Under the pieces are notes generated by a model, which was not told the DNA's origin, did not search any database, and worked only from the letters and a program-made list of their open reading frames with translations. From contig NC_068563.1 in assembly GCF_022201045.2 (NCBI RefSeq), forward strand, positions 26,571,001 through 26,635,000: a DNA stretch of 64,000 nt, in the 5' to 3' direction. The position numbers and the translations under genes are program-made. This DNA is from Citrus sinensis (lineage: Eukaryota > Streptophyta > Magnoliopsida > Sapindales > Rutaceae). Positions 58,017 through 64,000 of the stretch are shown piece by piece (positions within the stretch are counted from its first letter, which is position 1; every line of letters begins with the position of its first letter).

Positions 58017-58106
58017 ATCCTCCCCTACCTAAGTCTGCGGCGTCCTCGTCGCGTCATGGTGCTTGTAGAGCTGTACATGTTATATATATATATATATATA
58101 TATATA

Positions 58107-58303
58107 GTTTTTTAGGTGTAGATATTCATATGATTTTAAAATTCGAATAGACCTAAAAAAATAAGAAAATTGACATGTTGGCACTGAAACATAAACTCAA
58201 AAGTATTGTTTTGCTTTTTAGTATGGTAGAGTCCCCTTTTTTTCTGGTTTTTAAGTTCATTCACATGATTTAAAAAATGCAGATATCTACATCTAAAAAA
58301 TTC
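58107..58303. mobile_element. Micron-like MITE in a (TA)n tract, copy 2
   Basis: AGTTTTTTAGGTGTAGATATTC and the following ATATGATTTT are inverted at 58250-58303 (ACATGATTTAAAAAATGC, AGATATCTACATCTAAAAAATTC). Flanks are (TA)n on the left (58080-58106) and ATATACATACACATATGTAT on the right. The terminal sequence is related to the element at 57280. Confidence 0.55.
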
Positions 58304-58304
58304 T

Positions 58305-58836
58305 AATATACATACACATATGTATATATGTTGTCTACATATAACTTTTGGTTAATATAGAAGACATATAACCATGCCATTACGATTCCCAAATATATAA
58401 TTAATGGATTTATTTTATTTGGTATATAGGAGTCCCAAATTAATAGGTACTTTCAGTACTTCGTTGTTACACTAATAAAATAAAGATGACAATGTATGTT
58501 GAAAAATCCTTATTTCCATGAGAATTATTGGTCATTTTGTTTAATTCGAACCAGCAACTCGATTGGACCTCTTACCCATATAAATATCTAATAACGAATT
58601 GCGTTACTCAAGTAACGTTAAAGCAAGTCATGAATGACTCATTTCAAAGAGGTTTAAGATATTTAATTAACGGAATTGAATAACTAATGCATTTATATTA
58701 ATAAACCATATTTATTAATTTACTCATGAAAAATTAACGCACGTAGTTCATATCTGAAGAAAAAAAATTTGACAGAAGAAAAAAGCATGTATAAAGTTGC
58801 CATGTATATCCAAGTACATAAATTAATTAAAGATCA
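58305..58836. other. AT-rich intergenic, nothing recognised
   Basis: No gene or bounded repeat could be supported. Confidence 0.4.
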
Positions 58837-58844
58837 GGAGCACC

Positions 58845-59649
58845 CAGGGGCGGATGCAGTGCAGGACCACTGGGGGCTCAAGCCCCCACTGAAATTTTTT
58901 TTTTTTGTTTAAAAGAAAATTAAAAATTAAAAATAATCCCTGTAAAAATTATTAGATAATATCATTCTTTAAAATTTAAACTATTATTTTAATAATTATA
59001 AAGTAATAATTTTATTTAAAAAAATAAAGCCCACAACCCAAAATATTTATAATCCCAAAACTGAACCGTGATTGCCAAACTTGTAATTAAGGATTGTCTT
59101 GAAGAAAAGAGGAAGTTGCAGGCATCAGTTCTGTTCTTTATTCTCATAATCGCAGTGAGAATAAACATGTTCTTTTCGTTTTTTTTTTCAAATTAAGTTA
59201 AGAATTTCGTATTTTATTTTTTGTTCACATGTCAACACATCTCTATATAAATTGTAATTGTTCAAGTGACTAATTCTAGTCTTTACAATTTCTTTTTTTA
59301 GTGATTTTGTTTATAACTATTAGTAAATTAATTTTTTCAATTGTAATTAATTTATTTTTACATAAGTACTCATATATATAATTTTGAGCAATGAAATTTG
59401 TGAAGAATGAACTTCGGAATCGGATAGGAGATGAATGGATGAATGATAATTTGATTGTTTGTGTAGAAAAAAGATGGATTTAATAGTATTGATACTGAGT
59501 CTATTGCACAATATTTTCAGAATATGAAATCGCGTAGAGAACAATAGTAAGTGGGTTACCAAAAATTTTATATATTTGAGTTTCAATTTTTACATTTTGC
59601 TGTTATTTAATTTAGCCCCCGGTAAATTATTTTTCTAAATCCGCCACTG
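58845..59649. mobile_element. Non-autonomous hAT element with perfect 8-bp duplication
   Basis: This 805-bp element has ends CAGGGGCGGATGCAG and, inverted, CAGTGGCGGATTTAG. It is flanked by GGAGCACC at 58837-58844 and 59650-59657. CCCCCACTG and GCCCCCGG blocks near the ends also pair. There is no transposase; the interior is AT-rich. The short frames in it are not protein-like. Confidence 0.92.
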
Positions 59650-59657
59650 GGAGCACC

Positions 59658-60050
59658 AAAGAATCATGTTTTACCTTCTAGCCATGGAGATCTTGATAGC
59701 AAGCATCTCCATTCTTCTTCTACTGCTAATTTCATCAAGTACAGAAAATACATTGATTCTAAGCAACCAAAAAGACACGGGCAGATTAGGTTGTATTTAA
59801 TGCGATGAAAGTAATTCTCCTCGAATGGCAGCAAAATGCATTAGCCCCAGGAAATAATACTTCAATCCAAATGCACGATGATCAACAGGTGATTATGAAC
59901 AAATATCATTTATTGTGTATTATTCAAAAGATGACTTTGAGAAGTTCAAAATCAAAGTTAAGGACACAAGTATTTATCGTTCAAATGAGGAGAAGGTATG
60001 GGAAATAATTTTTCCCTTACTATGCATGTTGTGACTATTACTCGCCGGCC
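59658..60050 (+). other. Possible decayed gene fragment
   Basis: A hydrophobic leader-like frame (MEILIASISILLLLLIS, from about 59684) is followed within a few dozen codons by stops. Further coding-looking pieces lie in other frames (KDDFEKFKIKVKD, about 59930). I recognise no family. It could be a small degraded gene or chance. Confidence 0.2.
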
Positions 60051-60227
60051 CAGCCTTCGGATAATTGTGGCCTTCGACGGTAAAAGGGAAAAATTGCAGA
60101 TTCTTTCTCAAATATAAGTTAGAAATATTTACATTCAAACTGAAATATGCCGTGATACTTATCCTCTTTAAATTTAAAATGTTACACTTTACGCTAACAA
60201 TTTAAGTTTTTTAACGTTTTTTATAAT

Positions 60228-60770
60228 AAAAAATTTCATATTGCCTCTGGTCAATTGAAGTTATTTTAAAAACAATAAACATCCATCAAAATGAAATACT
60301 TTTTTGCATGTGATATGACAATATTGTCCTTGATAAACTAAGTTAATGACCTAATTTATGTTTTTTTCTTTTTACTTAAAATTTTGGTATAAACATGACT
60401 ATTTGTATATTGAATTTTCTTTTGAAATTTTATTCCATAATAAGATAGTTTCATTTTATTACATTTTCATCACATTATAGATGATATATTAATTTTATTT
60501 CTTACATAAGACAACACGTTATCTCATTAATAACACATAAAATAAGCTTCACCAAACCTTCAAATACCATATTACCCCATTTGTTTACATCTTTTAGTTT
60601 TTAAGTCAAGAAAATAAAAATAAAAATACATAAATTAGGTAATGAATTCAACTTATTAAAGACAAGAATGTCTTAACACATACATAATATTTCATTTTGA
60701 TGGATGTACATGTTTATGAATTGCAAAACAACTTAAATTGATTAGGAGTAATATGGACTTTTCCTTATGA
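60228..60770. mobile_element. Mutator-like or foldback MITE
   Basis: The left part (ATTTCATATTGCCTC…CATCCATCAAAATGAAATA, ending AATGACCTAATTTATG near 60360) is inverted on the right (CATAAATTAGGTAATGAATT…TATTTCATTTTGATGGATG…AATATGGACTTTTCC). Arms are about 130 bp. No coding content; ends are approximate and no target duplication was confirmed. Confidence 0.65.
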
Positions 60771-60779
60771 AATAAATTA

Positions 60780-61870
60780 AATTGTTAGTGCAACGGAATT
60801 AAGTATATTGTCTTTAAGCCCCCAAGGACATGGTCGGGTTGTTGCAGTGCAGCTATAGCCTCTACAAAAAATCGGGTTCGATTTTTGGGGGTGGTAAGGG
60901 GGGTAAAAATTATATTTGGGCTTGCCCACCCCTCTTATATATATATTTTTTTAAAAAATATATTATCTTTAAGTTTGAAAAAATTAAGTGTCACAATCCA
61001 TTTAATTAAGTTTAGGTCTAGATATATCTATTTTATATTTGAAGAGGAAATCTGTAATTTTTCCGCAGAAAATATATAAATTATACTTTTTATAACTACA
61101 ATATTGAGATTCTTCTTGAGCCATCCGCATATCTCTTCAATTTTTGGAATTGTCTTGCCTAGTAATGCCTCCACCAAATTGATTATACGCCCGAAAAATC
61201 GAGATGTGACTGGAACCCTAGTATATTTTTATGTCGTTATTGCCTCATTGCCAATTCACTTTGAAGCATCTTTCATATATACCCTACCTCGATCAACACG
61301 ATAGTAATAATGTTGCAATCCCCCAAAAAAAAAAAAGTTGCTCTAACAGCTTATTTGATTGATTGCCACTCAGACTACTTACCAACAAGTAAGTTCTATT
61401 GAATCGCTATATGCAAAAAGGCACAAAAAACTACATACGCAAGAATTTTTTCAACAGTTAATTACAATGCACTCTAGCTCTTTTACCATCTTCTTGAAAT
61501 TGAACATATATATTGATCTTCTTTCACAAAAAAAGCAAACTAACTTAACCATCACTTTTAATAGGGTTGAAGGAACTACCTAAAATATATGCGTACTCCA
61601 TCACTAAGAGTATATTTGGGATTGTTTTATATTATCAAGTAATCACTTATTTGAAAATAATTTTTTTTAAAAAAATAAATTATTTAAAAATCTGATTATT
61701 GTGTAGTCTGCTTTTACACTAAACATTAAAAGTTGTTGGGATTGGCTTTTGAAAATCAATTTTTTTTTAGAATTAGATATTATAATCTGCAATGCAAATT
61801 TTATCATCTTAATAAAGTATTTTAAAAAATACCCATGCACTGAAATAATATAATTTAGTAAATATTTAGA
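60780..61870. other. AT-rich intergenic with possible transposon remnants
   Basis: A G/C-rich patch at about 60880-60945 (GGTGGTAAGGGG, GGGCTTGCCCACCCC) looks like the end of an old DNA transposon. I could not find its partner. No gene recognised. Confidence 0.35.
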
Positions 61871-62615
61871 AATTTAGGGTATGTTTAGGATTGTGTTTGC
61901 TTCTCAAATAATCTATTCTAGGATATATTTTAAAGTAATCAACTTTATAAGTAATTTGGTTGCATATTTGGTAAATTTAGAATATGAAATAATTACTTCT
62001 CAATAAATTTATTATATATGTTTGCTAAATTGTAACTAAATATATGGTGTCTATGTACAATGACTAAAATATCCATAGTTTGTTAAGAAATTAGTATTTT
62101 CATTCAAATGTCAAATTAATTATTAAATAATTACAGAAATTAAAATAATTCATCTTTTATTAACAAATAAACCACATATGTAATAAATAAAAATAGTTTT
62201 TTTTAATTAACTAAGCATTATTACTTAATAATTAAAAACTATTTTCCATCATCGGCACTAACAACTTTGCTGGCACCGGCGACGGCGAAGAGAATAGATC
62301 ACTTTCATCCACTATGGGTATCATTAAAGTCGCAAAATTTTCGATCTACTGAACCGTTGAAACTTTTGTTGCCATCAAAGGCTTTGTCGGGAAGCTCATG
62401 CTGCCCCTAGCGTACGTGGAAATGGTGTGGCATCCGTTCAACAACGGCAGTGCTTGGTGCAATCCCACCTGATTCTTGGTTAGCATTTGTCTATCTATCA
62501 GATAGTTGTGACGGCTCACCTTTTTCGATTCCATTTGATGGCGGCGTTATGGTGGCCGTTATTTGGGGAGCGTGTGAGACACCATCGTTTAAAAAGAATT
62601 TATCAAACACCTTTT

Positions 62616-62663
62616 GGTTGCTAGATTGTCAAATAAGTGATTATTTGACAATCTAGAGCAACC
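62616..62663. repeat. Perfect 16-bp hairpin in the centre of the foldback element
   Basis: CTAGATTGTCAAATAA (62621-62636) and TTATTTGACAATCTAG (62641-62656) are exact inverted copies around GTGA. GGTTG outside pairs with CAACC on the other side with two extra bases. It could be a small nested MITE or the old loop of the element. Confidence 0.85.
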
Positions 62664-63319
62664 CTAAACATGTTCTTTAATATTTTTAAAAACAGCAAGA
62701 TAGCAAAGCCATTAACAGTGCAGGCAATGCGTCTGGTACCGTCATCGGTGGCTGACAGAAGTACTTCTCGTGCGACAGCACTAAAAATATTGCACTCCAA
62801 ATTGTCTTCTCCATGCAATAGTTATGCCATTGTTGACAGAGAAGAAATGATTGTGCTTCACGCGCTCTGCAAATAAAACGGCCACAATAACACTGCCATC
62901 AAACACAGACAAATGAAGGTGAGCTGCTACTACCATATGATAGATCGGCAAATGTTGACTAAAAATCAGGTGGGATTGCACCGTGTACTACCACCCTTGA
63001 ATGGCTGCCACATCGTTTCCACGTACCCTTGTGCCTCCCCACAAAACCCCTGATGCCAACTAAAGTTCTCCGGTGGAGTAGATTTCAAAATTTGCAATCC
63101 GATGATACCTATAGTGAATGAAAATGAACTGTTCTCATCGCTAGTGCTAGCAACGATGTTGACACTAGTACGTTGGCAACGGAAAATAGTTTTTAATTAT
63201 TAAATCGTAATATTTATTTAATAAAAAAACTTTTATTTATTACATATGTGCTTTATTTGTTAATAAGAGTAATTATTTAGTATATTAAATTATTTGGTAT
63301 CTGAAAATTACATTGGGTC

Positions 63320-63430
63320 TCGACTAATGTAGATTCGAGATTTTAACGCAGCTGCATTCCCAATCTCAAACCAAGGACCTCGATTAAGATAGAACAACTC
63401 CTTACCAGCTGATCTATGCACTTGTTGGTA
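63320..63430 (-). mobile_element. tRNA-like SINE fragment in the right arm
   Basis: Read on the minus strand it has TAGATCAGCTGGTAAG (63416-63401), a good Pol III A box, and GGTTTGAGATTG (63372-63361), a degenerate B box about 30 bp further on. This is the spacing of a tRNA gene. It does not fold as a proper tRNA (the T-loop TTCGA is changed), so it is called a SINE head. Confidence 0.5.
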
Positions 63431-64000
63431 AAAATATCAGTTTCTAAAAGTTATTTAGAAATGTCAGTTTGTAATTAGTGTATAAATAGTTTAAATAATT
63501 AGTTTGTAAATAAAAAATGTCAGTTTCTTAAAAAACGTGTATATTTTGGTCATTTTACATTAGACACGACATATTTTTAGGATCAATTTACCAAACACAT
63601 ATAAAAAAGTTATTTAGAAGTAATTATTCATAATCTAAATTTGCCAAACATGCAATCAAAGTATTTATAAAGTCAACTTAATTATTTCAAAAGCTATCCC
63701 AAAATAGATTATTTGGGAAGCAAAAGTAATTCCAAACATACCCTAAGTTGAGGAAGAAATTTGTTCAAGTTAATGCCAAAAACAGAAATTAGAACTTCTT
63801 TTTTTCATGCTTTTCTTTATCGAATATCGAAAGTGAACTTAGTTGACACATATCGTATGTTAAGTTCTGTGTACATGTGTCATAAATTTAGACATCAGAG
63901 CAAAATTAAAATGTTACAGATAAAACCAATCCTAGATGTTCATCATTTCATCATATGATCTAAATGTTCATAATAAAGAGACTAAGTTCCTCTAAGTTAT

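Larger units (their letters stand above)
61877..63743. mobile_element. Large foldback transposon (PIF/Harbinger-like ends) with arms of ~0.7 kb
   Basis: The ends GGGTATGTTTAGGATTG and, inverted, GGGTATGTTTGGAATTA are typical of Tourist/Harbinger-type elements; TTA precedes the left end and TAA follows the right. Inverted matches continue inward to about 62580 on the left and 62855 on the right, including GC-rich blocks such as AATCCCACCTGATT against AATCAGGTGGGATT. Only ~270 bp in the middle is not part of the arms. The right arm is longer because of a SINE-like insertion at about 63320-63430. No transposase was seen. Confidence 0.75.

Noticed and set aside
63361..63416. Possible tRNA gene
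   Set aside because: A and B boxes have tRNA spacing, but the T-loop is altered and the acceptor stem does not pair. A SINE head is more likely.
1..64000. CRISPR arrays, operons or prokaryotic features
   Set aside because: None seen. The tandem repeats present are long transposon-like units or microsatellites, and genes have spliceosomal introns.

Overview
The window is a plant nuclear chromosome segment. It has intron-rich genes with GT-AG junctions, AT-rich intergenic DNA, and many nested transposons. The encoded proteins (PTC52, CKS1, GeBP, a STOP1-like zinc finger, an IDM1-like PHD protein) are land-plant proteins. The overall look fits a woody rosid such as Citrus, but the species is inference.

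Layout. 1-1.5 kb: a tRNA-type SINE with a 16-bp target duplication, then a phosphate-starvation non-coding RNA of the IPS1/At4/Mt4 type. That RNA gene has a P1BS site, a TATA box and a bulged miR399 target-mimic site. 2.0-4.9 kb: a Mutator-like element with ~0.6-kb inverted arms. 5.9-25.3 kb: an array of ~0.9-kb tandem repeats split by a decayed hAT transposon (8-bp target duplication), which is itself split by a young 12.4-kb Athila-like Ty3/gypsy retrotransposon. Its two 1361-bp LTRs differ at five positions and its 5-bp target duplication is intact. 25.5-27.3 kb: two small DNA transposons with exact 8-bp and 9-bp target duplications. 28-32.5 kb: gene-poor DNA with a microsatellite, a decayed element and a hairpin.

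32.9-56.5 kb is the gene-rich part: an 18-exon PHD-finger/acetyltransferase-like gene (+), CKS1 (+), a GeBP-family gene (-), a 70-residue membrane protein gene (+), PTC52 (+) and a STOP1-like C2H2 gene (-). They are ordinary single plant genes and show no operon-like relation. 57-64 kb is again mobile DNA: two related MITEs inside (TA)n tracts, an isolated LTR flanked by polypurine-tract and primer-site remnants, a hAT MITE with a perfect 8-bp duplication, a Mutator-like element, and a large foldback element carrying a SINE.

The most unusual part is the 3' third of the Athila-like element. Between pol and the 3' LTR it carries three extra ORFs. One is a short basic protein with a hydrophobic N terminus. 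One resembles the cysteine-rich nucleic-acid-binding proteins of carlaviruses, a family that includes silencing suppressors. One is an intronless LONELY-GUY-like protein whose catalytic motif is altered. A strong splice donor directly after the primer-binding site could make spliced messages for them, and both downstream reading frames end inside the same UGUAAAUA motif. The polyprotein has one in-frame stop, the nucleic-acid-binding-like ORF has a TAG 23 codons before the next stop, and the LOG-like ORF is frameshifted in an A-run. This copy therefore looks recently disabled.
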